Shown piece after piece: positions 10,556 through 21,598 of a stretch of 64,000 bases of DNA. Source of the DNA: Citrobacter freundii ATCC 8090 = MTCC 1658 = NBRC 12681 (GTDB lineage: Bacteria; Pseudomonadota; Gammaproteobacteria; Enterobacterales; Enterobacteriaceae). The DNA is taken from NCBI RefSeq assembly GCF_011064845.1, contig NZ_CP049015.1, forward strand, positions 806,001-870,000, given 5' to 3'. The notes beneath the pieces were generated by a model that was not told where the DNA came from, searched no databases, and saw only the letters and a program-made list of their open reading frames with translations. The translations under genes were made by a program, and so were the position numbers. Positions within the stretch are counted from its first letter, which is position 1, and every line of letters begins with the position of its first letter.

Positions 10556-10642
10556 TTAATGCTGAATGTCGTCCACCAGTCCACCGCGCAACGAAGATGC
10601 GTTTAGTAGTAGTAGACCGTTGAAACGAGCAATGTAAGTCAT
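10556..10642 (-). CDS. leuL: leu operon leader peptide
   Basis: This is a 28-codon leader from ATG 10642-10640 to TAA 10558-10556: MTYIARFNGLLLLNASS followed by LRGGLVDDIQH. Residues 10-13 are four consecutive leucines, all encoded by the rare codon CTA, as in the E. coli leader. Low leucyl-tRNA makes the ribosome stall here and prevents the terminator at 10507-10537. Too short for routine gene calling, but length, position and codons are diagnostic. Confidence 0.92.
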   Translation of the reverse strand: MTYIARFNGLLLLNASSLRGGLVDDIQH

Positions 10643-10676
10643 CAATTAAGCTCCAGGCGAATGCGATATGCTTTTA

Positions 10677-10705
10677 GTGGTACTGGATATGAAGACTGAT
10701 GTCAA
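10677..10705 (-). promoter_or_regulatory. leuLABCD promoter
   Basis: On the minus strand a perfect -35 TTGACA (10705-10700) is followed after 17 bp by a weak -10 TACCAC (10682-10677), 35 bp before the leuL start. The layout matches my memory of the E. coli leu promoter. Confidence 0.7.
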
Positions 10706-11295
10706 CCCTCACTCCAGCAAATGCCTCGTTAGAGGGGGGAAGTTTCTGCAAAACTTAAGCGAATTGTGCTGAATTTTTCGGGCTACATAAAATTAATCAG
10801 TTGATGGTTGTACATAATTTTCATGTTTTGACATATTTGAGCATAGTTATTTGCATTTATTGTAACGGCGAACTGAAGGAAAAGTCGCTCTTGGAATTTC
10901 ATATCTTAATGATTTATCTGTTTTTATAGTAATTATGAATGGCTATGGGTGGTGTAACACCACAAAATTGATAAATTAATGTTAACTTTTAATGTATTAA
11001 TAATATAAACATTTAATTAAAACTTAAATACACATTCACTATACGTATGATTGTATATTCGCCATGCTTATGGTTATATTGTTTTTGAAATTTAAACATA
11101 TGAATCACCGTGCAGTGACACTGCCACACTGCGATCGCATTGGTCTTTTGTTCATTTAGGTTTGTGCCTTTATGTTTTCCTAATTTTAATGTTTTTTCTT
11201 TTTCTCATCTTATATGTATGGTAAATCATATTAACGGAGATTATTTCTTCACTCCGTCTGGGAAAAGGGAGTTTAGAGTGACAGTGGAGTTAAAT
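10706..11295. promoter_or_regulatory. AT-rich leuLABCD-leuO intergenic region
   Basis: About 590 bp without a supported gene. 10890-11110 is markedly A+T-rich, with long runs such as TTTAATGTATTAATAATATAAAC. This is the kind of DNA bound by H-NS and its antagonist LeuO, which are known to govern leuO in E. coli and Salmonella. The frame open from 11140 to leuO is not supported by homology upstream of 11296. I see no RNA gene here. Confidence 0.6.
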
Positions 11296-12243
11296 ATGCC
11301 AGAAGTAAAAATAACAGATAAAACAAATATTATAGATATTGGGAAACCACAGCTTCGCATGGTTGATCTTAATTTATTAACCGTCTTTGATGCGGTGATG
11401 CAAGAACAAAACATCACCCGTGCCGCGCATACTTTGGGGATGTCGCAACCTGCTGTCAGTAATGCGGTCGCGCGCCTGAAAATTATGTTTAATGATGAGC
11501 TTTTTGTTCGTTATGGACGCGGTATCCAGCCGACAGCAAGAGCCTTCCAGCTATTTGGTTCTGTTCGTCAGGCATTGCAATTAGTGCAGAATGAACTGCC
11601 TGGATCGGGTTTTGAGCCAGCCAGCAGCGAGCGCGTATTCAATCTTTGCGTATGCAGCCCATTGGATAATATTCTGACCTCGTTGATTTATAATAGGGTT
11701 GAGCAAGTTGCACCAAACATTCATGTCGTATTTAAATCTTCACTCAATCAAAATACAGAGCATCAATTACGTTACCAGGAAACTGAATTCGTTATTAGCT
11801 ATGAAGAGTTCCGACGTCCTGAATTTACCAGTATTCCGTTATTCAATGACGAAATGGTGTTAGTGGCAAGTAAAAAGCATCCGCGCATTAGTGGTCCTTT
11901 ACTGGAAAGCAATGTCTATAATGAACAGCATGCGGTGGTGTCACTTGATCGCTTCGCATCATTCAGCCAACCGTGGTATGACACACCGGATAAACAATCC
12001 TCCGTGGCTTATCAGGGCATGGCATTAATTAGCGTTCTTAATATTGTGTCGCAAACGCATTTGGTCTCTATTGCGCCACGTTGGTTAGCAGAAGAATTTG
12101 CCGATTCTTTAGAACTACAGATCTTGCCTTTACCGTTAAAATTGAACAGCCGCACATGCTATCTTTCATGGCATGAAGCCGCAGGCCGGGATAAAGGACA
12201 TCAATGGATGGAAGAGTTGTTAGTCTCCGTTTGTAAGCAGTAG
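11296..12243 (+). CDS. leuO: LeuO, LysR-type global regulator
   Basis: LeuO is a pleiotropic LysR-family regulator that antagonises H-NS silencing and affects many loci in enterics. The product is 315 residues. The helix-turn-helix ([24 protein letters not shown]) lies at about residues 40-65, followed by the effector domain; the C-terminus [20 protein letters not shown] matches E. coli. ATG 11296 (MPEVKITD), 6 bp after GGAG, is chosen by homology; the first 20 residues vary between species. It is divergent from leuLABCD and parallel to ilvIH. Confidence 0.93.
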   Translation: MPEVKITDKTNIIDIGKPQLRMVDLNLLTVFDAVMQEQNITRAAHTLGMSQPAVSNAVARLKIMFNDELFVRYGRGIQPTARAFQLFGSVRQALQLVQNELPGSGFEPASSERVFNLCVCSPLDNILTSLIYNRVEQVAPNIHVVFKSSLNQNTEHQLRYQETEFVISYEEFRRPEFTSIPLFNDEMVLVASKKHPRISGPLLESNVYNEQHAVVSLDRFASFSQPWYDTPDKQSSVAYQGMALISVLNIVSQTHLVSIAPRWLAEEFADSLELQILPLPLKLNSRTCYLSWHEAAGRDKGHQWMEELLVSVCKQ

Positions 12244-12561
12244 CATTTAGCAGAGTAAACCGGACGGTGCATCCTGTTTATTCTGCTTTTAACTTTATAA
12301 CTGAAATTTTATGCTGAACTCTATTTTTTACGTCTGTCCAAAAGTGTCAAAAAATAGAGTAATCGCTGTAAGTCCCCATTTTTAAGCGATTATTTATCAT
12401 ACTGATTGCTTATGCTGGTTTAATTCTCCGTTTATTCGCGTCTTTCCTCCTTTTTATTCTTATTTACTCCAGTGCCACCCCTTCGGAGTCAATTGCCATG
12501 CGTCATCGTCAGCGGTTAATGTGTTGTTAAACCGCAATTCATTATAAGAGTGAGGCAAGCC
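12244..12561 (+). promoter_or_regulatory. ilvIH upstream control region
   Basis: This is a 318-bp gap between leuO and ilvI, A+T-rich around 12290-12430. In E. coli this region carries multiple Lrp sites that activate ilvIH. GAAATTTTATGCT near 12303-12315 resembles the Lrp motif AGAATTTTATTCT. No gene seen. The assignment rests on position and one motif. Confidence 0.5.
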
Positions 12562-14286
12562 ATGGAGATGTTGTCTGGAGCCGAGATGGTCGTCCGATCG
12601 CTCATCGATCAGGGTGTGAAGCAGGTATTCGGTTATCCCGGAGGGGCCGTCCTCGATATTTATGATGCCCTGCATACGGTCGGCGGTATTGATCATGTGC
12701 TGGTCCGCCATGAACAAGCGGCGGTACATATGGCTGATGGCCTTGCGCGTGCCACGGGAGAAGTGGGGGTCGTATTGGTCACCTCCGGGCCGGGGGCGAC
12801 CAACGCGATTACCGGGATCGCAACGGCTTACATGGATTCCATTCCGCTGGTGATCCTCTCCGGACAGGTCGCAACGTCGCTGATTGGCTACGATGCCTTC
12901 CAGGAGTGCGACATGGTAGGTATATCCCGCCCGGTGGTGAAACATAGCTTCCTGGTCAAACAAACGGAAGATATCCCGCAGGTGCTGAAAAAAGCCTTCT
13001 GGCTGGCAGCAAGCGGTCGTCCGGGGCCAGTGGTGGTGGATTTGCCGAAGGATATTCTGAATCCGGCGAAGAAACTGCCTTATAGCTGGCCGGACTCGGT
13101 GAGTATGCGCTCGTATAATCCGACGACGACGGGACATAAAGGACAGATAAAACGGGCGTTGCAGACGCTGGTCGCGGCGAAGAAACCGGTTGTCTATGTG
13201 GGCGGTGGCGCGGTCAATGCCGCTTGCCATGAGCAGTTAGCTCAGATTGCTGAAGCGCTGAATCTGCCGGTTGTCTCCTCGCTCATGGGGTTGGGCGCGT
13301 TTCCGGCCACGCATCGTCAGGCGCTGGGCATGTTGGGCATGCACGGTACCTACGAAGCCAATATGACCATGCATCATTCCGATGTGATCTTTGCCGTTGG
13401 CGTTCGCTTTGACGATCGAACGACGAATAACCTGGCAAAATATTGTCCTAATGCGACCGTGCTGCATATCGATATCGATCCGACCTCTATTTCCAAAACC
13501 GTTACTGCGGATATTCCGATTGTGGGGGATGCCCGCCTGGTGCTGGATCAGATGCTCGAACTACTGGAGCAGGAGAAATCTCAGCAGCCGCTGGATGATA
13601 ATCGTGACTGGTGGCAACGGATTGAGCACTGGCGTGCCCGTCAGTGTCTGAAATACGACACGCAAAGCGAAAGTATTAAGCCGCAGGCGGTGATTGAAAC
13701 CATCTGGCGTCTGACGAAAGGGGAGGCGTATGTGACCTCTGACGTTGGCCAACACCAGATGTTTGCCGCACTTTACTATCCGTTCGATAAACCGCGTCGC
13801 TGGATTAACTCAGGCGGCCTCGGGACTATGGGATTCGGTTTACCTGCGGCGTTAGGGGTGAAAATGGCTTTGCCGGATAAAACGGTAGTGTGCGTCACCG
13901 GGGATGGCAGCATTCAGATGAATATCCAGGAGCTGTCGACGGCGCTGCAATATGAACTGCCGGTGCTGGTACTCAACCTTAACAACCGTTATCTCGGCAT
14001 GGTCAAACAGTGGCAGGACATGATCTACTCCGGGCGTCACTCACAGTCTTACATGCAGTCGCTGCCCGATTTCGTGCGCCTTGCTGAGGCTTATGGACAT
14101 ATCGGTATCCAGATTAATCGGCCTGAAGAACTTGAGAGCAAGTTGGGCGAAGCGCTGGAACATGTGCGTAACCATCGTCTGGTGTTTGTCGATGTCACCG
14201 TCGACGGTAGTGAACATGTCTACCCGATGCAGATTCGTGGGGGTGGGATGGATGAAATGTGGTTAAGCAAAACGGAGAGGACCTGA
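12562..14286 (+). CDS. ilvI: Acetolactate synthase III large subunit
   Basis: IlvI is the catalytic subunit of acetohydroxyacid synthase III, a ThDP/FAD/Mg enzyme making acetolactate and acetohydroxybutyrate for valine, leucine and isoleucine. It has 574 residues, the E. coli length. Visible motifs are the ThDP-activating Glu in [13 protein letters not shown] near residue 51, the central FAD domain, and the ThDP/Mg motif GDGS...LNLNN near the C-terminal third. The start ATG 12562 (MEMLSGAEM) is taken by homology over an ATG four codons earlier at 12550. ilvH follows after 2 bp. Confidence 0.96.
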   Translation: MEMLSGAEMVVRSLIDQGVKQVFGYPGGAVLDIYDALHTVGGIDHVLVRHEQAAVHMADGLARATGEVGVVLVTSGPGATNAITGIATAYMDSIPLVILSGQVATSLIGYDAFQECDMVGISRPVVKHSFLVKQTEDIPQVLKKAFWLAASGRPGPVVVDLPKDILNPAKKLPYSWPDSVSMRSYNPTTTGHKGQIKRALQTLVAAKKPVVYVGGGAVNAACHEQLAQIAEALNLPVVSSLMGLGAFPATHRQALGMLGMHGTYEANMTMHHSDVIFAVGVRFDDRTTNNLAKYCPNATVLHIDIDPTSISKTVTADIPIVGDARLVLDQMLELLEQEKSQQPLDDNRDWWQRIEHWRARQCLKYDTQSESIKPQAVIETIWRLTKGEAYVTSDVGQHQMFAALYYPFDKPRRWINSGGLGTMGFGLPAALGVKMALPDKTVVCVTGDGSIQMNIQELSTALQYELPVLVLNLNNRYLGMVKQWQDMIYSGRHSQSYMQSLPDFVRLAEAYGHIGIQINRPEELESKLGEALEHVRNHRLVFVDVTVDGSEHVYPMQIRGGGMDEMWLSKTERT

Positions 14287-14288
14287 TT

Positions 14289-14780
14289 ATGCGCCGGATA
14301 TTATCAGTATTGCTTGAAAACGAGTCAGGTGCATTATCGCGTGTGATTGGCCTCTTCGCCCAGCGTGGTTACAACATTGAAAGCCTGACCGTCGCGCCGA
14401 CCGACGATCCGACCTTATCGCGGATGACGATTCAGACGGTAGGGGATGAGAAAGTCCTTGAGCAGATCGAAAAGCAGCTCCACAAACTGGTGGATGTTCT
14501 GCGCGTTAGCGAGCTGGGACAGGGCGCCCACGTTGAACGAGAAATCATGCTGGTGAAAATCCAGGCCAGCGGTTATGGCCGGGAAGAAGTGAAACGCAAC
14601 ACGGAGATTTTCCGCGGGCAAATCATCGATGTCACGCCTTCTATCTACACCGTACAACTGGCGGGCACCAGCGATAAGCTGGATGCGTTTCTGGCAACGC
14701 TGCGTGAAGTCGCTAAAATTGTGGAAGTTGCTCGCTCCGGCGTGGTTGGGCTTTCCCGCGGCGATAAAATCATGCGTTAA
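14289..14780 (+). CDS. ilvH: Acetolactate synthase III regulatory subunit
   Basis: IlvH activates IlvI and confers valine feedback inhibition. It is a 163-residue protein with an N-terminal ACT domain; the valine-binding residues known for E. coli (Asn11, Gly14, Asn29) are present in ENESGAL and RGYNIES. The frame begins earlier at 14259, but ATG 14289 matches the family start [12 protein letters not shown]. Confidence 0.96.
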   Translation: MRRILSVLLENESGALSRVIGLFAQRGYNIESLTVAPTDDPTLSRMTIQTVGDEKVLEQIEKQLHKLVDVLRVSELGQGAHVEREIMLVKIQASGYGREEVKRNTEIFRGQIIDVTPSIYTVQLAGTSDKLDAFLATLREVAKIVEVARSGVVGLSRGDKIMR

Positions 14781-14803
14781 TCATGATCGGGTTCTTAATT
14801 CGC

Positions 14804-14834
14804 AAGCCCAACGACTCAGGTTGGGCTTTTTTTT
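14804..14834 (+). terminator. ilvIH terminator
   Basis: Stem AAGCCCAAC (14804-14812) with GTTGGGCTT (14820-14828), a 7-nt loop and a run of eight T ending at 14834. It lies 24 bp after the ilvH stop. Confidence 0.9.
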
Positions 14835-14960
14835 GCGAAATCAGCGGTAACCAGAGACAAAAGCGGTTGCCGGAGTCATTATTCTGCGCTTAGATGTTAA
14901 TAAATTTAACCCATGCCATCACAAAGGTTATGGTTTGTACATTTTACGCAAGGGGCAATT

Positions 14961-15965
14961 GTGAAACTGGATGAAATCGCTCGGTTGGCCGGCGTTTCGC
15001 GAACGACTGCAAGCTACGTTATTAATGGCAAAGCAAAGCAATATCGCGTAAGCGACAAAACGGTTGAAAAAGTCATGGCGGTGGTGCGCGAGCATAATTA
15101 CCACCCGAATGCCGTGGCGGCCGGGCTGCGTGCTGGACGCACACGTTCTATCGGGCTGGTGATCCCGGATCTTGAGAACACGAGCTATACCCGGATCGCA
15201 AACTATCTGGAGCGCCAGGCGCGTCAACGTGGGTATCAGCTGTTGATTGCCTGCTCTGAAGATCAGCCAGATAACGAAATGCGCTGTATTGAGCATCTTT
15301 TACAGCGCCAGGTCGATGCCATTATTGTGTCGACTTCCTTGCCGCCTGAACATCCGTTCTACCAACGCTGGGCAAACAGTTCATTCCCGATTGTGGCGCT
15401 GGATCGTGCACTGGATCGCGAACATTTTACCAGCGTTGTGGGTGCAGATCAGGATGATGCGGAAATGCTGGCGGAAGAGTTACGCAAATTCCCTGCTGAA
15501 ACCGTCCTCTATCTGGGCGCGCTTCCTGAATTATCCGTCAGTTTCCTGCGCGAACAGGGTTTTCGTACCGCGTGGAAGGACGATCCGCGTGAAGTCCATT
15601 TCCTGTACGCCAACAGCTATGAGCGGGAAGCTGCAGCGCAGCTGTTTGATAAATGGCTGGAAACGCACCCAATGCCTCAGGCGTTGTTTACCACGTCGTT
15701 TGCTCTGTTGCAGGGGGTGATGGATGTGACCCTGCGTCGTGATGGGCAGTTGCCGTCTGATTTAGCGATTGCGACTTTTGGCGATCACGAACTGCTCGAC
15801 TTCCTGCAGTGCCCTGTTCTGGCAGTGGCACAGCGCCATCGTGATGTCGCGGAACGCGTGCTGGAGATTGTACTGGCAAGTCTGGACGAACCGCGTAAAC
15901 CAAAACCAGGTTTAACGCGTATACGGCGTAATCTGTACCGTCGCGGTATTCTCAGCCGTAACTAA
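14961..15965 (+). CDS. cra: Cra (FruR), catabolite repressor/activator
   Basis: Cra is a LacI-family regulator of central carbon flow, released from DNA by fructose phosphates. It has 334 residues and is near-identical to E. coli Cra as I remember it: the helix-turn-helix [21 protein letters not shown] fills residues 3-23, followed by the sugar-binding core and the C-terminus [13 protein letters not shown]. The start is GTG 14961, 5 bp after AAGGGG, as in E. coli. The fruL leader known upstream of cra in E. coli has no start codon here. Confidence 0.96.
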   Translation: MKLDEIARLAGVSRTTASYVINGKAKQYRVSDKTVEKVMAVVREHNYHPNAVAAGLRAGRTRSIGLVIPDLENTSYTRIANYLERQARQRGYQLLIACSEDQPDNEMRCIEHLLQRQVDAIIVSTSLPPEHPFYQRWANSSFPIVALDRALDREHFTSVVGADQDDAEMLAEELRKFPAETVLYLGALPELSVSFLREQGFRTAWKDDPREVHFLYANSYEREAAAQLFDKWLETHPMPQALFTTSFALLQGVMDVTLRRDGQLPSDLAIATFGDHELLDFLQCPVLAVAQRHRDVAERVLEIVLASLDEPRKPKPGLTRIRRNLYRRGILSRN

Positions 15966-16497
15966 GTTCCCTCAATTGATGACGTCGGCGGGATAAGCCT
16001 CTGACGTCTTCAGTTTTTCTATTCTCAGAAATAACCGCATTATATTTAAGAATATTCTTTAGAATTATCTGAAATGTATTCTTGAAATACCCCGAATTAA
16101 AAATGCAACTATCCATTTTTGGGTTATTGATACGTAACGACGCGTTACGGTTGTATTATTTTGTTACATGCATGTGTGGATTTGCCGAATTAACAAACAC
16201 TTTGCTCTCGTATTGCGGCCATCTGGTGCTTACCTTGGTCCTGCGCGGCGTACAGACCGATTAACTGGTACTGTTAACTCGCTGCATATTGTCCTAAAAT
16301 GCCGCTCGCGTCGCAAACTGACACTTTATATTTTCTTCTGATGATATTCAGTTGTTTTAAACAATGATGAGTTGTTGGATTTTTTTCTTACAAATATTCA
16401 TGACGTTAATTTGCTTCGTTTGCTGTACGGATTTTGTTCAACGCTGATATTAGCCGTAAACAATGGGTTTTTTGCTCCGCTAAGCGCCGCGACTTGC
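15966..16497. other. cra-mraZ intergenic region, no gene supported
   Basis: Roughly 530 bp without a convincing gene. A 60-codon frame at 16082-16264 has no ribosome site or recognised homologue. The region holds A+T-rich inverted motifs around 16045-16085 (AAGAATATTCTTTAG) and a palindrome CGTAACG-ACG-CGTTACG at 16133-16149, before the mra promoter at 16498. Confidence 0.5.
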
Positions 16498-16527
16498 TTG
16501 ACAAGGTTTTCCTCCGCTCCGTAAACT
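16498..16527 (+). promoter_or_regulatory. Pmra promoter of the dcw cluster
   Basis: A consensus -35 TTGACA (16498-16503) is followed, after 18 bp, by TAAACT (16522-16527). The surroundings match my memory of E. coli Pmra, the main promoter of the division and cell wall cluster. Confidence 0.8.
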
Positions 16528-16534
16528 CCTTTAA

Positions 16535-16559
16535 GTGGGAATTTGTGGGATAAAGTGGT
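16535..16559 (+). promoter_or_regulatory. MraZ operator repeats
   Basis: Three direct repeats spaced exactly 10 bp: GTGGG (16535-16539), GTGGG (16545-16549) and a variant GTGGT (16555-16559), just downstream of the Pmra -10. MraZ is known to bind such TGGGN repeats and repress its own operon. Confidence 0.8.
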
Positions 16560-16578
16560 AATCGGGGGTGAGACTGGC

Positions 16579-17037
16579 ATGTTCCGGGGAGCAACGTTAG
16601 TTAATCTCGACAGTAAAGGGCGCTTATCCGTGCCTACCCGTTATCGGGATCAACTGCTTGAGAGCGCTACCGGTCAAATGGTTTGCACCATTGACATCCA
16701 TCACCCGTGCCTGCTGCTGTACCCCCTGCCTGAATGGGAAATAATCGAGCAGAAGCTATCGCGTCTGTCGAGCATGAATCCAGTTGAGCGTCGCGTACAG
16801 CGCTTATTGTTGGGTCATGCCAGCGAATGTCAGATGGATAACGCTGGTCGATTACTGATAGCGCCCATTCTGCGGCAACACGCAGGGCTAACGAAAGAAG
16901 TGATGCTGGTTGGGCAGTTCAATAAGTTTGAGCTGTGGGATGAAACGACCTGGTATCAACAGGTCAAGGAAGATATCGACGCTGAGCAGTCTGTTACTGG
17001 CGCGTTGTCGGAACGATTGCAGGATTTGTCTCTATAA
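16579..17037 (+). CDS. mraZ: MraZ transcriptional regulator
   Basis: MraZ is a SpoVT/AbrB-fold DNA-binding protein that represses the dcw operon from its first position. It has 152 residues with two copies of the domain, seen by the DxxGR motifs [14 protein letters not shown] near residue 11 and [11 protein letters not shown] further on. ATG 16579 (MFRGATLVN) is chosen by homology over an ATG at 16543 that lies within the operator repeats. One base separates its stop from rsmH. Confidence 0.95.
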   Translation: MFRGATLVNLDSKGRLSVPTRYRDQLLESATGQMVCTIDIHHPCLLLYPLPEWEIIEQKLSRLSSMNPVERRVQRLLLGHASECQMDNAGRLLIAPILRQHAGLTKEVMLVGQFNKFELWDETTWYQQVKEDIDAEQSVTGALSERLQDLSL

Positions 17038-17038
17038 A

Positions 17039-17980
17039 ATGACGGAAAATTATAAACATACAACGGTGTTGCTGGATGAAGCCGTAAACGGCCTGAATAT
17101 TCGTCCAGACGGCATCTACATTGACGGGACATTTGGTCGCGGTGGTCACTCACGTCTGATCCTCTCCCAGCTTGGCGAAGAGGGGCGTTTACTGGCAATC
17201 GATCGCGATCCGCAGGCTATTGCCGTTGCTAAAACGATTACCGATCCTCGCTTCTCCATCGTACATGGACCTTTCTCTGCGCTGGCTGACTATGTCGCTG
17301 AGCGTGGACTGACCGGTAAGATCGACGGGATTCTTCTCGATCTGGGCGTTTCTTCACCGCAGCTCGATGACGCAGAGCGCGGTTTTTCGTTTATGCGTGA
17401 CGGTCCGTTAGATATGCGTATGGACCCAACACGCGGTCAGTCAGCGGCCGAATGGCTGCAAACCGCCGATGAAGCAGACATTGCCTGGGTGATTAAAACC
17501 TTTGGCGAAGAGCGCTTCGGCAAACGCATTGCCCGAGCCATCGTGGAGCGTAACCGCATCGAACCGATGACCCGCACCAAAGAACTGGCGGAAGTTATTG
17601 CGGCGGCAATGCCGGTGAAGGACAAATTCAAACATCCCGCGACCCGTACCTTCCAGGCGGTGCGCATTTGGGTGAACAGTGAACTGGAGGAGATAGAGCA
17701 GGCGCTAAAAAGCTCGCTCAGCGTGCTGGCTCCAGGTGGTCGCCTTTCGATCATCAGTTTCCATTCGCTTGAAGACCGCATTGTGAAACGCTTTATGCGT
17801 GAACAAAGCCGTGGTCCTCAGGTACCGGCTGGAATACCGATGACCGAAGCGCAGATCAAAAAACTGGGCGGCCGTGAGTTAAGAGCACTAGGCAAGATGA
17901 TGCCGGGTGAAGAAGAGGTCGCTGAGAATCCTCGTGCCCGTAGTTCAGTTCTGCGTATTGCAGAGAGGACGAACGCATGA
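17039..17980 (+). CDS. rsmH: 16S rRNA m4C1402 methyltransferase
   Basis: RsmH (MraW) methylates N4 of C1402 in 16S rRNA with S-adenosylmethionine. It has 313 residues. The AdoMet-binding region [13 protein letters not shown] lies near residues 33-45; [21 protein letters not shown] and the C-terminal [15 protein letters not shown] are family signatures. The start ATG 17039 is adjacent to the mraZ stop. The last four bases overlap ftsL. Confidence 0.96.
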   Translation: MTENYKHTTVLLDEAVNGLNIRPDGIYIDGTFGRGGHSRLILSQLGEEGRLLAIDRDPQAIAVAKTITDPRFSIVHGPFSALADYVAERGLTGKIDGILLDLGVSSPQLDDAERGFSFMRDGPLDMRMDPTRGQSAAEWLQTADEADIAWVIKTFGEERFGKRIARAIVERNRIEPMTRTKELAEVIAAAMPVKDKFKHPATRTFQAVRIWVNSELEEIEQALKSSLSVLAPGGRLSIISFHSLEDRIVKRFMREQSRGPQVPAGIPMTEAQIKKLGGRELRALGKMMPGEEEVAENPRARSSVLRIAERTNA

Positions 17981-18342
17981 TCAGCAGAGTGACAGAAGCC
18001 CTCAGCAAAGTTAAAGGATCGATAGGAAGCAACGAGCGCCATGCCTTGCCTGGCGTGATCGGTGACGATCTTTTGCGGTTTGGGAAGCTGCCACTCTGCC
18101 TGTTCATTTGCATTATTTTGACGGCGGTTACCGTCGTGACAACAGCGCACCACACGCGGTTACTGACTGCGCAGCGTGAGCAACTGGTCCTGGAGCGAGA
18201 TGCGCTGGATATCGAATGGCGTAACTTGATCCTTGAGGAGAACGCGCTCGGCGACCATAGCCGTGTTGAACGGATCGCAACGGAAAAGCTGCAAATGCAG
18301 CATGTCGATCCCTCACAAGAAAATATCGTAGTACAAAAATAA
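17977..18342 (+). CDS. ftsL: FtsL cell division protein
   Basis: FtsL is a bitopic inner-membrane divisome protein that works with FtsB and FtsQ to activate FtsWI. It has 121 residues: a cytoplasmic tail of about 35, one membrane segment ([20 protein letters not shown], about 38-57) and a periplasmic coiled coil with leucine heptads. It overlaps rsmH by 4 bp (ATGA). Confidence 0.96.
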   Translation: MISRVTEALSKVKGSIGSNERHALPGVIGDDLLRFGKLPLCLFICIILTAVTVVTTAHHTRLLTAQREQLVLERDALDIEWRNLILEENALGDHSRVERIATEKLQMQHVDPSQENIVVQK

Positions 18343-18357
18343 GGATAAACGCGACGC

Positions 18358-20124
18358 ATGAAAGCAGCGGCAAAAACGCACAAACCAAAACGCCAGGAAG
18401 AACAAGCCAACTTTATCAGTTGGCGTTTTGCGTTACTGTGCGGCTGTATTTTGCTGGCACTGGGTTTTCTGCTGGGTCGCGTTGCCTGGCTGCAAATCAT
18501 CGCGCCGGACATGCTGGTGCGTCAGGGTGATATGCGCTCTCTACGCGTCCAGGAAGTGTCTACATCGCGCGGAATGATTACCGACCGCTCTGGTCGTCCG
18601 CTGGCGGTGAGTGTTCCGGTTAAAGCTATATGGGCCGACCCGAAAGAAGTACATGATGCCGGCGGAGTGAGCGTTGGCGAACGCTGGAGAGCGCTGTCAA
18701 CCGCGCTGAATCTCCCGCTCGATCAACTGGCTTCCCGCATTAACGCCAACCCGAAAGGGCGCTTTATCTATCTGGCGCGTCAGGTAAACCCTGACATGGC
18801 TGACTACATCAAAAAACTGAAGCTGCCAGGTATCCATCTGCGCGAAGAATCCCGCCGTTACTACCCTTCCGGGGAAGTGACTGCTCACCTCATCGGTTTT
18901 ACGAACGTCGACAGCCAGGGCATTGAAGGCGTTGAGAAGAGCTTCGACAAGTGGCTCACCGGACAACCGGGCGAGCGTATTGTACGTAAAGACCGGTATG
19001 GCCGCGTCATTGAAGATATCTCTTCTACCGACAGCCAGGCGGCGCATAACCTCGCGTTGAGCATTGATGAGCGTTTACAGGCACTGGTCTACCGTGAACT
19101 GAATAACGCCGTGGCGTTCAACAAGGCGGAGTCAGGCAGTGCGGTACTGGTGGATGTGAACACCGGTGAAGTGCTGGCAATGGCCAACAGTCCGTCCTAC
19201 AACCCGAACAATCTCACCGGTACGCCAAAAGACGCGATGCGTAACCGCACCATTACCGACGTGTTTGAACCGGGTTCTACCGTTAAACCGATGGTGGTGA
19301 TGACCGCGCTGCAGCGCGGTGTGGTACGCGAAAATACGGTCCTCAACACTATCCCTTACCGAATTAATGGTCACGAAATCAAAGACGTGGCACGTTATAG
19401 CGAATTAACCCTCACCGGGGTTTTGCAGAAGTCGAGTAACGTCGGTGTTTCCAAGCTGGCGTTAGCGATGCCGTCCTCAGCGTTAGTAGATACTTACTCA
19501 CGTTTTGGGCTGGGAAAAGCGACCAATTTGGGGTTGGTCGGAGAACGCAGTGGCTTATATCCTCAAAAACAACGGTGGTCTGACATAGAGAGGGCCACCT
19601 TCTCTTTCGGCTACGGGCTAATGGTAACGCCGTTACAGTTAGCGCGAGTCTATGCAACGATCGGCAGTTACGGCGTTTATCGTCCACTGTCGATTACTAA
19701 AGTTGACCCTCCAGTTCCGGGCGAGCGTATCTTCCCGGAAGCGACCGTACGTACCGTGGTGCACATGATGGAAAGCGTGGCGCTGCCCGGCGGCGGCGGC
19801 GTGAAGGCGGCGATTAAAGGTTATCGTATCGCCATTAAAACCGGTACAGCGAAAAAAGTAGGGCCGGATGGCCGCTACATCAACAAATACATTGCTTATA
19901 CCGCAGGCGTTGCGCCTGCGAGTCAGCCGCGCTTCGCGCTGGTTGTTGTTATCAACGATCCGCAGGCGGGTAAATACTACGGTGGCGCCGTTTCCGCGCC
20001 GGTCTTTGGTGCCATCATGGGCGGCGTACTGCGTACCATGAACATCGAGCCGGATGCGCTGACAACGGGCGATAAAAATGAATTTGTGAATAATCAAGGC
20101 GAGGCAACAGGTGGCAGATCGTAA
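18358..20124 (+). CDS. ftsI: FtsI (PBP3), septal peptidoglycan transpeptidase
   Basis: FtsI cross-links septal murein with FtsW and is a beta-lactam target. It has 588 residues, as in E. coli: membrane anchor at about 19-39, a non-catalytic dimer domain, then the penicillin-binding domain. The catalytic motifs are STVK (Ser307 in E. coli numbering), SSN near 359 and KTGT near 494. The end overlaps murE by 14 bp. Confidence 0.97.
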   Translation: MKAAAKTHKPKRQEEQANFISWRFALLCGCILLALGFLLGRVAWLQIIAPDMLVRQGDMRSLRVQEVSTSRGMITDRSGRPLAVSVPVKAIWADPKEVHDAGGVSVGERWRALSTALNLPLDQLASRINANPKGRFIYLARQVNPDMADYIKKLKLPGIHLREESRRYYPSGEVTAHLIGFTNVDSQGIEGVEKSFDKWLTGQPGERIVRKDRYGRVIEDISSTDSQAAHNLALSIDERLQALVYRELNNAVAFNKAESGSAVLVDVNTGEVLAMANSPSYNPNNLTGTPKDAMRNRTITDVFEPGSTVKPMVVMTALQRGVVRENTVLNTIPYRINGHEIKDVARYSELTLTGVLQKSSNVGVSKLALAMPSSALVDTYSRFGLGKATNLGLVGERSGLYPQKQRWSDIERATFSFGYGLMVTPLQLARVYATIGSYGVYRPLSITKVDPPVPGERIFPEATVRTVVHMMESVALPGGGGVKAAIKGYRIAIKTGTAKKVGPDGRYINKYIAYTAGVAPASQPRFALVVVINDPQAGKYYGGAVSAPVFGAIMGGVLRTMNIEPDALTTGDKNEFVNNQGEATGGRS

Positions 20125-21598
20125 TTTGCGCGACCTTCTTGCTCCATGGGTGCCGGGTGCACCGGAGCGAGCACTGCGGGAGATGACGCTTGACAGCCGT
20201 GTGGCTGCATCGGGCGATCTCTTTGTCGCAGTATTAGGTCATCAGGCGGACGGGCGTCGGTATATCCCGCAGGCGATAGCGCAAGGTGTGGCTGCCATTA
20301 TTGCAGAAGCGAAAGATGAAGCTACTGATGGTGAAATCCGTGAAATGCACGGCGTTCCGGTCATCTATCTTAGTCAGCTTAACGAACGTTTATCTGCACT
20401 GGCAGGCCGTTTTTACCACGAGCCTTCTGAGAAAATGCGTCTGGTCGGCGTGACCGGGACCAACGGTAAAACCACCACCACCCAGCTGCTGGCACAGTGG
20501 AGCCAACTGCTTGGCGAAACCAGCGCGGTGATGGGAACAGTAGGCAATGGCCTGCTGGGCAAAGTGATCCCGACGGAAAATACCACCGGTTCAGCCGTTG
20601 ATGTCCAGCATGTGCTGGCGGGGCTGGTTGCGCAGGGCGCAACGGTTGGCGCAATGGAAGTCTCTTCACACGGTCTGGTTCAGCATCGCGTGGCGGCGCT
20701 GAAGTTTGCCGCATCAGTATTTACTAACTTAAGCCGTGACCATCTCGACTACCACGGCGACATGGAACATTACGAAGCCGCGAAATGGCTGCTGTATTCC
20801 ACGCACCATTGCGGTCAGGCCATCGTCAATGCGGATGATGAAGTCGGTCGTCGCTGGCTGGCGAAACTCCCGGATGCGGTTGCCGTTTCGATGGAAGACC
20901 ACATCAACCCGAACTGTCACGGTCGTTGGTTAAAAGCGGTTGACGTGAAGTATCACGACAGCGGGGCAACGATTCGTTTTACCTCCTCATGGGGCGACGG
21001 TGAAATTGAAAGCCGCCTGATGGGGGCGTTTAACGTCAGCAATCTGCTGCTGGCGCTGGCAACGCTGCTGGCACTGGGCTATCCGTTAGCTGATTTACTG
21101 AAAACGGCGACACAATTGCAGCCGGTTTGCGGGCGTATGGAAGTGTTCAGTGCGCCGGGTAAAACCACCGTGGTTGTTGATTACGCCCATACGCCAGATG
21201 CGCTGGAAAAAGCGCTACAGGCGGCACGTTTGCACTGTACTGGCAAACTGTGGTGCGTCTTTGGCTGCGGCGGCGATCGCGATAAAGGCAAACGTCCGTT
21301 GATGGGCGCAATTGCCGAGCAGTTTGCAGATGTTGTCGTGGTGACTGATGACAACCCGCGTACCGAAGAGCCGCGCGCCATTATTAACGACATTCTGGCG
21401 GGGATGCTGGATGCCGGACAGGCGAAGGTGATGGAAGGTCGCGCAGAAGCGGTGACAAACGCCATTATGCAGGCGAAAGAAAATGATGTGGTGCTGGTGG
21501 CCGGTAAAGGTCATGAAGACTACCAGATCGTTGGTTCACAGCGCCTCGATTATTCTGACCGCGTCACGGCAGCGCGTCTGCTGGGGGTTATCGCATGA
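20111..21598 (+). CDS. murE: UDP-MurNAc-L-Ala-D-Glu:meso-diaminopimelate ligase
   Basis: MurE adds meso-diaminopimelate to the murein precursor in the cytoplasm. It has 495 residues, starting at GTG 20111 within the end of ftsI. The ATP loop is [15 protein letters not shown] near residue 110, and DNPR (in [11 protein letters not shown]) is the signature for diaminopimelate rather than lysine. It overlaps murF by 4 bp. Confidence 0.97.
   Translation: MADRNLRDLLAPWVPGAPERALREMTLDSRVAASGDLFVAVLGHQADGRRYIPQAIAQGVAAIIAEAKDEATDGEIREMHGVPVIYLSQLNERLSALAGRFYHEPSEKMRLVGVTGTNGKTTTTQLLAQWSQLLGETSAVMGTVGNGLLGKVIPTENTTGSAVDVQHVLAGLVAQGATVGAMEVSSHGLVQHRVAALKFAASVFTNLSRDHLDYHGDMEHYEAAKWLLYSTHHCGQAIVNADDEVGRRWLAKLPDAVAVSMEDHINPNCHGRWLKAVDVKYHDSGATIRFTSSWGDGEIESRLMGAFNVSNLLLALATLLALGYPLADLLKTATQLQPVCGRMEVFSAPGKTTVVVDYAHTPDALEKALQAARLHCTGKLWCVFGCGGDRDKGKRPLMGAIAEQFADVVVVTDDNPRTEEPRAIINDILAGMLDAGQAKVMEGRAEAVTNAIMQAKENDVVLVAGKGHEDYQIVGSQRLDYSDRVTAARLLGVIA

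Noticed and set aside
16082..16264. A 60-codon frame in the cra-mraZ gap
   Set aside because: No ribosome site, no recognised homologue, and an unremarkable composition.
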